64,000 nt of DNA from Polytrichum commune (Eukaryota; Streptophyta; Polytrichopsida; Polytrichales; Polytrichaceae): positions 16,481,501 through 16,545,500 of the forward strand of contig OX485805.1 of the NCBI GenBank assembly GCA_950295325.1, given 5' to 3'. Made by a program: the position numbers and the translations under genes. The notes beneath the pieces are model-generated. The model worked only from the letters and a program-made list of their open reading frames with translations, had not been told where the DNA came from and did no database searches. Below are positions 11,885 through 22,271 of the stretch, one piece after another. Numbering within the stretch: position 1 is the stretch's first letter; each line of letters begins with the position of its first letter.

Positions 11885-12245
11885 GGAAGACTCCACGGTA
11901 TTAGGATACTTGACACTTGGCCGGCCTTGGATAAGCAATCTTAGTTGGAATTCTTTCTGGGAACCTATAACCGTCTTTCAGGTTCCACAGTGGATATCCA
12001 CACACGGTCATGGGAACCCTGGCCCTTCGACGTGCAATCTTGATTGGAGTTCCCTGTCGAGTCCTTATTACCGTCTTGTTGATCAACGGTTCCCAAGCAC
12101 GGTCATGGACCACCTAGGTCTTCGACATGCAATTTGGATTGAGATTTCAGCTGTGTGTCTTATTAGTGCCCGCTGGCTCCACAGTACCCAAGCACGGTTA
12201 TGGGCCTATTGGGTCTTCGACATGCAATCTCAAGGGGACCACTTC
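11885..12245. repeat. minisatellite, about 95-bp unit
   Basis: Three to four head-to-tail units, each with TATTACCGT / ATAACCGT, a GGTTCCACAGT or GGTTCCCAAGC block, GCACGGTCATGG, and TCTTCGACATGCAAT(C/T)T followed by GATTGGAG or CAAG. Units are about 80-90% alike by eye. A lone related unit occurs at 29060-29165. Confidence 0.75.
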
Positions 12246-12878
12246 TGATATAGGTAAGGTGTGTGGGCCAATAATGTGTTTTTTTTTTCAGCAATGCTGA
12301 CCAGGCAGCCATGGCTAAACATGCCGAAAAGACACTACATACATAGAGCCAAATGGCTCTTGAGAGAGGGTCCTCTATAACATTATTGGGGATGTGTTTA
12401 TTCTAGACACTCTTTTCATGCCCCGATCACATCAAACTTTCTGTTCAGTTCCAACCATGAAATTGTTGGGGATTATATTGAGAAACAGATGTTGGTCCAC
12501 CACTTTTCACACTATTACAGCCGTAGATGTTGACGGATGGTGCTATAAGTGGTTGGTGTGATCAACCCCTCAACCCCAGAGCGTCTAATGGCACATGCTC
12601 ACATGACCTTATGCAATAGTGGCGGTTTTAGCTAAAAATGCCCTCATATTGGGGAGGCAACTTTGGAGCTATCAGACTTGCTTCAAGATGGTAGACAAAC
12701 AAACAATGAAATTTATTGAGCATCTCACCTACTCTTAGTTTAAAATAATCACATCAACTCTCCAAGAAAAGGGGGCAATTCTTAGTTAATGAAGGGTCTC
12801 ATGCGACCATAACTAAAAGTGGAGCAAACTTCATGATGGCCAATGGGAGGGGAGGGATTTACCAAACAAAGTTATGGT

Positions 12879-13200
12879 TGTTGTAGAGGTAGGCATCTAT
12901 ACTGTAGAAATAGATGGCCACGTAGCAACCTCGAGATATGTAGAGGCTTAATTAGGAGCCGTCAGTCCTAATTAGCCTCGGTCCAGGGTCCGAGGAGGAG
13001 CTGGAAGATTATCCCAACGGCCGAGTATTAAGGAGGGAAGCCGCCATCGGGATCAGGTAGTCAGGAGTATCTGTCACACCGTTAAGACTACTAAGTATGT
13101 ACTCACAATATATAAAGGAGGCCTCTCCCTGAGGACCTACACTTCATTTTCAAATTGTTATGCTGCTACACTTTCTACCTGATTTCTCACCTTCACAACA
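12879..13200 (+). repeat. Copia 5' LTR
   Basis: 322 bp, TG...CA ends. TATATAAA at 13108-13116 is a good core promoter. It differs from the 3' LTR at 8 positions by hand alignment, all of them transitions. The sequence CGTTATCAGCAC just after the LTR is a weak candidate for a Copia-type primer binding site. Confidence 0.95.
13108..13116 (+). promoter_or_regulatory. TATA box in Copia 5' LTR
   Basis: ATATATAAA followed by GGAGGCCTC; the matching box in the 3' LTR is at 27633-27640. Position within the LTR fits a U3/R boundary about 80 bp downstream. Confidence 0.6.
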
Positions 13201-13956
13201 CGTTATCAGCACTGTTTGCTCTTGCGCTTCTTACATCCATACTCTTATGCTCTTACTCTGATTCTTTAGATCTTAGTTCTTAGTTCTTACTCTTAGAAGT
13301 AGTTAGACGCCGAAAGGCTGCTCCAGTTTAGACTCATAAAAGCTTAGAGAAGTGAGAGATATTTAGTTATCTAATACCACTTTCGGCACTTGGAGTCTGA
13401 TCGTTCGGAGAGAGTTTTCGGTGAAGCTCACAACTCTTTTGATCTGCTTATACCTGATTCATTTCAAGGAGCTCTATCTAACCTCCTTTTCTTTCTTTCC
13501 ATTGAGTTTCTTTGTGTATGTGCATTGATTATGCTTCTGAAGTTTAGTTTAACTCTGATTTCTGATTTCATTCGCAAAAACTCATACTCCTTAGCAGAAA
13601 TACTGTCCAACTGTAGTTTGAATGTATCGAAGTTTTGATCAGATTATAGATAGGTTAGACCAGGTCTTTCTTAGATCTGATCATATCATATTGAGGTCTG
13701 TATGTAGGACCACTTGTTCAAAGTCTTAGTACAGTGGTCAGAACCTCAGATTCTACCTAGCATAACCTAGATCAGAATAGTCTGAAACATATAAGCCTTT
13801 ATATACTGTCTGATATACCGCAATACTATATGACTTAGTATATACAGATGTAGATATAGCCATTTGATACTGAAAACATGTCAGCTTACCCACAAGGTTA
13901 TCACCGAATCAGTCTCACTGAAGTCCTTAGGTTGATAGCACAAACATTCAGCCAGA
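13201..13956 (+). other. Copia leader before gag
   Basis: Untranslated internal leader between the 5' LTR and the gag ATG. It has only a short incidental ORF (13390-13638). Confidence 0.6.
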
Positions 13957-14776
13957 ATGGCATCTAGATATAAGTCTAAGAAGATTGAGAATCCTACTGT
14001 TATGGCTACCCAAGCATCATCATCATCTACACCCTCAGAGTCCAGACTACAACCCTTGCAGTTTAACGCATTACACTCTAATGGTTCTAATTTCCTTGAA
14101 TGGCTGAATGATGCTAAGACCGTATTAGCAGCCGAGGATCTAGCTGCTACACTGGAAGATGACCCAGCAAGCGAAATACATGATGTATACAAGTCCCAGG
14201 CGCTACTGCTCCTAAGGAGGCACCTGGACCATGCTCTAAGATTGCAATACATCCAAGTTGAAGACCCAGCCAGACTTTGGAGGGAGCTGAATGCATGATT
14301 CAACCACCAAGAGACCTTGTTCTTACCCCAGGCTAGGAGTGACTGGATAAATCTAAGGGTTCTAGATTTTCCAGATTTTGTCTCTTTCAATTCTGAATTG
14401 CATAGAATCACAGTCCAACTGAAATTATGCGGGCAAACCATTTCAGAGGCCGAGATGATTGAGAAAACTTTGTCCACCTTCCCCCCTGCCACATCTATAT
14501 TGTCACAACAATATAGAAATATGAATTTCAGGACTCAATCACAGCTGATGTCTCATCTTTTGCTCGCAGAAAAGCACCAACAGTTGTTGCTTAAAAATGC
14601 GGAGTCAAGGCCGGCTCGGGAGGTGCATGTTACCGAACCAACTATGAGGGAGGTTCATGCTACATCAACCATCCAGACTGCGGCACATATAACCCAAGCA
14701 CCGAAACGGCCGCCCAAAGGGTTCACCGAAAAGTTTACACCTAAACCTACCAGGTACGTGGCAAGGGGGACGCCCC
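13957..14776 (+). pseudogene. Copia gag, stop codon and insertion
   Basis: Starts at the ATG of 13957. The first 113 residues include FNALHSNGSNFLEWLNDAK, the conserved plant Copia gag N-terminus (UBN2-type). A TGA at 14296-14298 interrupts the frame where an Arg codon (CGA) would be expected, a C-to-T change; the same frame then continues with FNHQETLFLPQARSDW through the rest of gag. The Gypsy element enters after 14776, just before the zinc-knuckle region, which resumes in the same frame at 23759. Capsid function is lost by the stop and the insertion. Confidence 0.85.
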
Positions 14777-16258
14777 TGTGAGCCCAAAAGGGTGCCCACA
14801 TTTAGTCTTAGACCCTTGAAACGTTAGTTGATGCACTTTGAAGTAGCATGTTACTTCACAAAAATATAAAAAAAGTGAAATGTTAGTCTAAGAAGTACCA
14901 TGTTGTAAGAGGCTAGGATGTGAGTTGTTATTGTGTTTTTACCTTCGGAAGGATTTGAGTGAATGAGGATAGGTAAGGAGAACTTGGATTGAGTAGTTAG
15001 TGAGTAGGCTAGTACAAATGGATGGAGACAACCAAAGTGACTCAAGAGGCAAGTGCATTCGAATTGGGATGAATGGAGGATCACATGGAGCGCACAAGTG
15101 GACCACCTCATCATGGCCACTTAATGGGGAAGGCCCAAGGAAGAATGCAAGGTGGAGGATAAGCAAATTCTCAAAGCACCAATCAAATCACGAGTTAAGC
15201 ATCGTGGTTTGAATTAAGTGGTGAGCGACGATTTGGGAAAGTAAGGGGAGAAAGTTATGGCGGCGGAAAGCGAAGGAGGCTAAGTTTGGGTTGAAGCATC
15301 CCAAGTTTGGTAAAGTGTGGTAGGTAGAAAGCCAAGGCTAGTTAAATGTTCGAATTAGGATCCTTGTTGATCATTTGAGGGAGGAAGGCTTAGAAGATAG
15401 GATTGGCGCCTACTAAGTAGGAGGAAATCTCAAGGGCTTATCGTGAGCCTTGAGGGTGCTCACCCCCTCAAGCTTACTATATAATCCCTCATTCTTCCCT
15501 CACTCATCCTCTCTTTCCTTTGTGCTCCAAGGCACCCCACGAGTTATAAGTGTGGGTGTGGGAAGCCATATTGGAGCACATGTGTGTGCTTAGTTTTTAG
15601 TTTGAGAGCCAAGGCTTGTTAGCCTTGAAGAGGGCTTGACCTCTTGGTAGAATTAGTGTTGACGTGAAGGATTTTAAAGTTAATTCATGATTCCAATTTG
15701 TGGTACTTTAAGTTCATGTTTTGAATACACGTGGTTGCAAGTTCCATGTTTAAGAGTTGAGCACTTGATGTTGTGATGAGTGCAAAAATATACTTGTGTG
15801 GATTAGTTAGTCTTAGTGAAGTTAGGAAATTCTCTCTCCCCCTCTCCTCTCTAGGATTTTAGGATTTTAGGATTAGAGAAGAATTGTGTGATTAGAAAGG
15901 GGTTGTTAGTAGAATTAGGGAAATTAGGTAGGAAGATTAGTTAAGGGCTTGAATAATTAGTGAGGTAGTTGGGGATTACAACTACAAAGTTGTGGGTTCA
16001 TGAAGGAGCTGGGTTTGTTTAGTTAGAAGCTAAGGAGCTGGGTTCATGAAGGAGCTGGGTTTATGAAGGAGCTGGGTTTGTTTAGTTAGAAGCTAAGAAG
16101 CTGGGTTTATGAAGGAGCTAGTTAAATCCAAGACCACTTGAAGGGTGAACCTTGCACTATGGACTCATCCAAGTCCAAATCCAATACCGCGGAGGAATGT
16201 GAGCCCAAACCCACTACTCGGACTACGGACGCTTAAGGGTGGGGGGTTTGGCCTCACA
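14777..16258 (+). repeat. Gypsy 5' LTR
   Basis: 1482 bp, ends TGTGAG...CTCACA. TATATAA at 15478-15484. A partial internal duplication of about 60 bp (GAAGGAGCTGGGTTTGTTTA... repeated) lies at 15996-16120. Short ORFs inside it on either strand are repeated exactly in the 3' LTR and are not genes. Confidence 0.95.
15478..15484 (+). promoter_or_regulatory. TATA box in Gypsy 5' LTR
   Basis: TATATAA just downstream of a hairpin-forming AAGCTT/CTCAAG-rich stretch; equivalent position 22973-22979 in the 3' LTR. Confidence 0.55.
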
Positions 16259-16262
16259 TAAT

Positions 16263-16280
16263 TGGTGCGTCCGCCGGGAG
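16263..16280 (+). promoter_or_regulatory. Gypsy primer binding site candidate
   Basis: TGGTGCGTCCGCCGGGAG begins 4 nt after the LTR end and starts with TGG, as required for pairing with a tRNA CCA end. I cannot name the tRNA with certainty. Confidence 0.6.
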
Positions 16281-17167
16281 CGAAGCGGAAGGTAGTTACA
16301 AGACTTGGAGGCGACTAGGAGACTTGGAGGCAACTAGGAAAAATTGGAGACACAAACTTGAGAGAAGGGAAGGAGCACCCGAAATTCGGTAAGTATTCTC
16401 TCTTTGGGTTACATTTGAATTCATTGTATTTCAACTATTCCTTGGAATGAATTGCATTGTCAATTACGCAAATTCATTTTTGAGGAAGGAGCGCGGCGAA
16501 GGTGCGTCCTCAACCTTTTTGGGGATTTGCTAAGAACTTAAAAGGAACCTATAACCGAGTAGCTCATTAAAACATTAGAGGGTAAATTCACCTTAGGACA
16601 TTGAACTTTGACACTCACCTCGGGGTGAGTCTCAAAGTTTTGGGAGTTGTCATTTCATGCTCTAGATTAAATTAATATTTCACAAAGTTTATGGTGTTGT
16701 TACATTGAGTCACGATTGAGGGGAGTGCTAACTCACAGGGGGATGCGATTGCTCAAGGTATGTTTATTTCTTCAAAGTGAACTCATTAACTAATTAAGGA
16801 ATGCCTTTTGTACTCGTGATTGTTGTTATCCGTTGTAGAGGGTAATTTCCGAATTGTGGATGGTGTGAGAAGTTGAAGGGTGAAGCCTCGACTTTTAACA
16901 TAATCTACTCGGAAGGTCACCCCCTCACAATCGGTATTGTGGTGAGTGTTAATTTGCGGAAAGGTGCGGAGGTGATGCTCCGACTTAACCAAAAAATTAA
17001 CATGAACATGCCTATCCCCTATTGGGATTCTTTTACCTAAGTGGGCTTGCAGGTTCTTTTCCTCACCTCCTAAAAAAATTATAACCACACCAAGACAAGT
17101 GAAAATATTAAGAGGGGAATTGCTAGGATTATGTGTGGTCAAGTGAGGGTCGATCGATTCTTATGGA

Positions 17168-18811
17168 ATGCAAGGTAGGACTCGCTCACAAAAACCAAGT
17201 TTAATAGTAGGACTAGAGAAATCTACTCGAAAGAGGCGGTCCTCTAAAATCAGTGATAGATTAGAACAAGATAATGTTAGAATAGAGAGTTGTTTGAACG
17301 TCGAACCTAGGACTAGGTCAATTCTAGACACCTTAGAACTTGGAGCTCAACTTGAAGAGGAGATCACTCCCTCCAAATTGAGTGGTGAAACTTCTTCGGA
17401 AAATTACACACTTAGAGAAGAATTCCCGGTAGAAGTTGATAGGGGATTGTTGAATAGTTCACCGGTCACCATGGCCGAGGAACGGGGGATGGATCCACCA
17501 CCCATACCCCCAATTCCGCCCATACCTCCTATACCTCCAATAGACCCATTGGTTAGGCCAAGAGGCCTACCAATTGTGGTTCCACAAAATTTAGCGGCGA
17601 TGGATATGCCATCTCATCTCCCTAAATTTTATGGGACCAAGGATGAGGACCCCTCTCGGCACATGGAACGGTATATCGAACGGTTGGCTAGCTTCCTCAT
17701 AACCGACCCGGGTTATTGGTTAGTGTGGTTTCCTACCACTCTAGAGGGGGAAGCCTATGAATGGTATCGGGATCATGCCGAGGGACATTTTAGGGGATGG
17801 GAACAATTACAAAGGGAGTTTCTTAACGAATTTAGGCCGGAAGTGGGTCAAAGTACCGCATTAAGGGCATTGTCGTCATTGAAGCAAGGAAGGGAGGAAG
17901 AAATTTCGGCTTACATTAGGAGGTTTGATTTAGTGTGCACTAGATTTGTGGGTACCATGCTCAACGACGACACGCTAAAGCAATTTTTCATTCAAGGGTT
18001 TTTTAAGTCCGGAACTATTAGGGGTGTTCTAGAAAGGAATCCCTTGACCTTGGCGGATGCCAAGCGTGCGGCTAGAGATATTGAAAACTTGGATAAAGAT
18101 CACGAAAGGCTATGGAGAAGGGAGGATGAATTGATCCCACAATTCATCCCCATACGCCCTAGGGTGGTAGCGGTAGAACCCGCTAAGTATGAGAACCAAA
18201 TTCCATATGCCATTGTGGACACCGGTCCCCGACCTTTAGCGGTTAGGGAACCGGCACCTCTTTTGGCACTACCGGCCCCTAGAACGGATCCACACTTGGA
18301 GGAGGTTGAGAGAAGACTAGGTGCTAGCCAACTAGGATTCCAAGAGGCTATGATAAAACAAATGCAAAGCCTCACGGATCAAATGTCATTAATGATCCGG
18401 AGTCAACAACCGGGGCCTCCACCCCCGGTTGAGTCGGGTAGGCATTCTTCCGGATTATGGTGTGTCCAATGTGGCCAACCGGGCCACACGCGTCAATTTT
18501 GTAGAAGTGGACAAAACCGTGACCAAAGAGGAAACGGTAACCCACCTCAACAAAATCAACGAGGTCAAGCGCCACCTCACTATGGAAATGGAAGCAATAG
18601 AGGACCACAACCTAGAGGGCAAGGTGGCCAAAATTTAGAGAAGAAGGAATTTCATCCCTTTTGTGGAAGGTGGCACGCTCAAGGACAATGTTGGTCCGAA
18701 GGTCAAGAGTTTAATTGTAACAATTGTGGAGGAAGTCATCCCTCGGATACGTGTCGCCAACCGGACAAAATAATTAATGTCCCTTACCCGGTGGCTAATC
18801 CACAACAATAA
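17168..18811 (+). CDS. Gypsy gag polyprotein
   Basis: A 547-codon ORF. A basic N-terminus is followed by a proline-rich PPIPPIPPIPP run at about residues 110-124, then the retrotransposon gag capsid domain at about 145-300 (MPSHLPKFYGTKDEDPSRHM, EGEAYEWYRDHAEGHFRGW, LKQGREEEISAYIRRF). A first zinc knuckle CVQCGQPGHTRQFC (CX2CX4HX4C) occupies residues 432-445. A second shorter knuckle, CNNCGGSHPSDTC, starts at 517. The region between is Gln/Gly-rich, as usual for nucleocapsid. The product would form the virus-like particle and bind element RNA. Its stop TAA (18809-18811) lies in the same frame as the following pol ORF. The frame is fully open, which fits a young insertion. Confidence 0.9.
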   Translation: MQGRTRSQKPSLIVGLEKSTRKRRSSKISDRLEQDNVRIESCLNVEPRTRSILDTLELGAQLEEEITPSKLSGETSSENYTLREEFPVEVDRGLLNSSPVTMAEERGMDPPPIPPIPPIPPIPPIDPLVRPRGLPIVVPQNLAAMDMPSHLPKFYGTKDEDPSRHMERYIERLASFLITDPGYWLVWFPTTLEGEAYEWYRDHAEGHFRGWEQLQREFLNEFRPEVGQSTALRALSSLKQGREEEISAYIRRFDLVCTRFVGTMLNDDTLKQFFIQGFFKSGTIRGVLERNPLTLADAKRAARDIENLDKDHERLWRREDELIPQFIPIRPRVVAVEPAKYENQIPYAIVDTGPRPLAVREPAPLLALPAPRTDPHLEEVERRLGASQLGFQEAMIKQMQSLTDQMSLMIRSQQPGPPPPVESGRHSSGLWCVQCGQPGHTRQFCRSGQNRDQRGNGNPPQQNQRGQAPPHYGNGSNRGPQPRGQGGQNLEKKEFHPFCGRWHAQGQCWSEGQEFNCNNCGGSHPSDTCRQPDKIINVPYPVANPQQ

Positions 18812-18823
18812 GCAAGGGATAAT

Positions 18824-21800
18824 ATGCGAGGTGCTAGGCCACAAGGAGTACCGGCCAATGAACTTAGGCCACCTAACTTATACTATGACCATAGTAATGC
18901 TAGGCAAACTTTTCATCCACCGGCGGGCTTGCAAACTACAACCGGTTACATTCCAATACAAAATAGACAAGGAGTTCCACCTAATGGTAGTAACGGGAGA
19001 CAAGCGCCTCCAACGGATCCGGGACCATCTAACTCCCAAGATGTTAGGTTCATGGATGGAGTGTTGGAGGCCACATGTGATGACATGCTTCCTCTCCCAA
19101 CGAGAATTGGAGAGGAGCAAAGTCAATGGCCTCCTCACACCAATGCTATTACATATGAGTTAGTGAAGGGTAAGGGTGTGGTTGAAGAAGCACCTGCACT
19201 AGCGGTAACTACTAGGGCTAGGAGAGGGGATGCCCCGTTGGAGGTAGGAATAGGAGAGCAAGGAAATTACTCTTCGGATGAAGAGATTAATCTCTCCGAG
19301 TTGGATAGGGTAGCTAGAAGAGCTACTAAGGATGTGGAGAGGGAAAATATAATTTTACAAGATAGGGAGAGGACTAATGCGGTACATGACTTGGATAATA
19401 GCGATGTGGGTGAATGGGAAGGACCGGGGGTTCCCGTAGACGAATTCGACGTAGTGGGTAATTCTAAGGTGGAAAGATCTACCGGGTACGACTTGTGGGC
19501 GGACCTTAGTACACTCAAGGCGGATATTACTTTCGGCCAACTATTGGAAATTTCACCCACGGCAAGGAAAACATTAAAGGAGGGAATGCCGGTACACAAG
19601 AGGATGAGGAAGGTGAAAGCTAAAATAGCCGCTAGGATCCAATCACAAGGTGGAAGAGACGTGAAAGCTATAGAAATAGAAGTTGTTATAGTAGATAAGG
19701 TGGTTCCTAATGTGCTAGTCGACGGAGGGAGTAGTCTAAATATACTACCGGAGGATACTATGAAAAAATTGGGACTTGGACTCACGGGGCCTTCACCTTT
19801 GGTCATAAATATGGCAAATCAAAGTTCGACTACGCCTTTGGGGATGATCAAGGATTGTAGAATGACTACGGGAGGTGAGGAGTACTTGGTCACCTTCCAT
19901 GTCATTAAAATGCACTCCAACAAGGACACCTTCCCCATTTTGCTAGGTAGGCCTTGGTTGCGGATGGCGAATGCTATGGTCAATTGGGGTGGACCTAAAC
20001 CATCCATCACTTATGGTCCGGAGGGTAATAGGGTCATAGTGTCCATTGGTTCATTAGAAGGATGGATGAAGAAGGAGATGTATTTGCCATTGGAGAAGGA
20101 AATTGATGACTTAAACGAGAATGAGATTGGCAAGGCATTGGTGGGAGTCGTCCATCCCGAAGGTCAAAGGGTTGTTATAGATTCGGGCTCGGGAAGTCTA
20201 GGTCCTAATTTTTACAATTATGGGGATAATGGGGATTATGCCCAATGGCTAAGGGAGTACCCCGAGTCCGAGGTTGATGTAATGGTTACATTTCACCAAG
20301 TAGGCTTAGGGAGTGAATTTCCTAGTGTTAGTTTAGGAGAGGGCTCATTGTTGGAGCCATGTGAGGTGCTCACCGAGGAAGAGTGGGTTAGCGGTGGGTT
20401 AACACCTTGGGTAGATGACGTGGAAGAGGGTGAGGTTAGTTTAATTCATGTAGATGGGACTCAAGAGGAGGATGTGATTATTGAGTCATCGAAATTGGAG
20501 GAGCCTTTACATTTCAAGACCACGTCTACGGGGATAGTTGTAGGTCAAGATGTGAAAGATTACCCCAATGTGCCTTCCGATTGGTATCGGAACAAAGAGG
20601 AACAAGCACATGTGTCGGAAGCGGATTGGCGGTACGTGGATGTGAAATTAAAGAATGGAAAAACCCGACAAATGAAGATGGGCTCCAAATTGGGGGAGAA
20701 AGAGGTTAGGGAGTATAGCAATTTGGTGGATGAATTTAGTGATACTTTTGCATGGTCCTACGATGAGCTTAAGGGAATTTCTAGGGAAATGGTAGAGCAC
20801 CGGATTCCTTTAATTCCGGGGGCGAGGCCAATTAGACAAAAGGAGAGGAGGATGCATTTACAAGCGGACCACTTGTCTAGGTTGTCGGAGGAGATAGGAA
20901 AAAATCCGGTAAATGATATGTTAGTAGATGATAGCCTCTTTGTGGTCACTTCTACACCGGAGTGGTATGCGGGCATAGTGGAATTTCTAACAACCCACAA
21001 GTTGCCCAAAGAGTGGACAAAAGAAGAGAGAAGGAAGGTGAGGGTAAATAGTAGGCAATTTGTTGTAGTGGGCCATAGGTTGTTTAGAAGGGGGTCCGAT
21101 GGTATTTTACGACGATGCGTGTCAAAAACGGAGGTTGAAGCGATTTTAATCGCTTGCCACGATAGCGCTTGCGGCGGTCACTTCTCGGGTCAACTCACCG
21201 GGCAAAAAATACTTAGAGCGGGCTACTTTTGGCCTACACTATTTAAGGACGCCCATGACTATGTAAGGAAATGCGACGCTTACCAACGGTATGCCCGAGA
21301 CGACCTTAGAATGGAGATGCCTTTACATGTATCATTACCCTTAATTCCTTTCGAAAAATGGGGCATCGACTATGTGGGTGAGGTCCATCCCCAATCTTCA
21401 AAAGGAATGAAATATATTGTGGTGGCAACCGAGTACCTCACCAAGTGGGCGGAAGCCAAAGCGGTGAAGACCGACACGGCGGAACACGCGGCAACATTTA
21501 TGTACGAAAACATAATTTCGCGGTTCGGGGTGCCGAAGATCCTAGTAAGCGATAGGGGTACTCACTTTTTGAATGACTTGATTCGAGAGATGACAGAGAA
21601 ATTTAAAATTGATCACCGGAAGACTACTCCCTACCACCCACAAACCAATGGACAAACGGAAAGGGTTAACGGAATTTTGGTGAGTATACTACGCAAGACG
21701 GTTATAGACTCGAAGCGGGATTGGGATACGAAACTAACGGCGGCACTTTGGGCATACCGTACAACCTATAAGGTAACTACGCGTGCTACACCATTTTCCT

Positions 21801-22210
21801 TAGTCTATGGTCTTGAAGCGACACTACCAATCGAATATGAAGTCGAGTCACTTAGGGTGGCCGTGAGTACGAGACTTACCGAAAGTCAATCCTTACGAAA
21901 TCGACTAACCGATTTGGAAGCACTTGACGAAGGGAGGAGCATGGCGGCTCAACATATTGAGGCAATCCAAAGAAGGAGAAAAATTACTTTCGACAAACGA
22001 CATAAGAGAAGGGCCCTAACACCGGGAATGATGGTCATGATTCAAGACGCACGAAAGCTTGAATTTCCGGCGAAATTCAATGCGGTATGGTTAGGACCTT
22101 ACCTTGTCTATGAGGTTTTTCCTAATAATTCAATTCAATTGGAAACGTTGAATGGTGAGCTCTTTCCTACCCGTACATCGGGAAGTAGATGTAAGGAGTA
22201 CCGAGCTTGA
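18824..22210 (+). CDS. Gypsy pol with protease and integrase, RT/RH deleted
   Basis: A 1128-codon ORF in the same frame as gag, with its ATG 12 nt after the gag stop. Aspartic protease: NVLVDGGSSLNILPEDTM, catalytic Asp about residue 300, followed by ILLGRPWLR. At about residues 645-676 the pre-RT segment GARPIRQKERRM is present, but it joins directly to QADHLSRLSEE, which is the RNase H tail, so several hundred residues of RT and RNase H are missing without a frameshift. Integrase: zinc domain H779-H786-C817 with Tyr at 820 where the second Cys is expected; catalytic triad D849, D910 and E946, with the exact D-X35-E spacing, in GIDYVG, VSDRGTHF and NGQTERVNG; C-terminal GPY-like WLGPYLVYEVF. 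No chromodomain. The protein could still have protease and integrase activity, but it cannot copy RNA. Confidence 0.9.
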   Translation: MRGARPQGVPANELRPPNLYYDHSNARQTFHPPAGLQTTTGYIPIQNRQGVPPNGSNGRQAPPTDPGPSNSQDVRFMDGVLEATCDDMLPLPTRIGEEQSQWPPHTNAITYELVKGKGVVEEAPALAVTTRARRGDAPLEVGIGEQGNYSSDEEINLSELDRVARRATKDVERENIILQDRERTNAVHDLDNSDVGEWEGPGVPVDEFDVVGNSKVERSTGYDLWADLSTLKADITFGQLLEISPTARKTLKEGMPVHKRMRKVKAKIAARIQSQGGRDVKAIEIEVVIVDKVVPNVLVDGGSSLNILPEDTMKKLGLGLTGPSPLVINMANQSSTTPLGMIKDCRMTTGGEEYLVTFHVIKMHSNKDTFPILLGRPWLRMANAMVNWGGPKPSITYGPEGNRVIVSIGSLEGWMKKEMYLPLEKEIDDLNENEIGKALVGVVHPEGQRVVIDSGSGSLGPNFYNYGDNGDYAQWLREYPESEVDVMVTFHQVGLGSEFPSVSLGEGSLLEPCEVLTEEEWVSGGLTPWVDDVEEGEVSLIHVDGTQEEDVIIESSKLEEPLHFKTTSTGIVVGQDVKDYPNVPSDWYRNKEEQAHVSEADWRYVDVKLKNGKTRQMKMGSKLGEKEVREYSNLVDEFSDTFAWSYDELKGISREMVEHRIPLIPGARPIRQKERRMHLQADHLSRLSEEIGKNPVNDMLVDDSLFVVTSTPEWYAGIVEFLTTHKLPKEWTKEERRKVRVNSRQFVVVGHRLFRRGSDGILRRCVSKTEVEAILIACHDSACGGHFSGQLTGQKILRAGYFWPTLFKDAHDYVRKCDAYQRYARDDLRMEMPLHVSLPLIPFEKWGIDYVGEVHPQSSKGMKYIVVATEYLTKWAEAKAVKTDTAEHAATFMYENIISRFGVPKILVSDRGTHFLNDLIREMTEKFKIDHRKTTPYHPQTNGQTERVNGILVSILRKTVIDSKRDWDTKLTAALWAYRTTYKVTTRATPFSLVYGLEATLPIEYEVESLRVAVSTRLTESQSLRNRLTDLEALDEGRSMAAQHIEAIQRRRKITFDKRHKRRALTPGMMVMIQDARKLEFPAKFNAVWLGPYLVYEVFPNNSIQLETLNGELFPTRTSGSRCKEYRA

Positions 22211-22271
22211 CTAGGCAACTTACCCTTGGAGCAAGAGATGTTTGGATTCATCCCCCGATGGTCGCCAATTA

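Noticed and set aside
14851-15212. ORFs of 70-89 codons on both strands, repeated exactly at 22346-22707
   Set aside because: They lie in the two Gypsy LTRs, overlap each other on opposite strands and have no domain.
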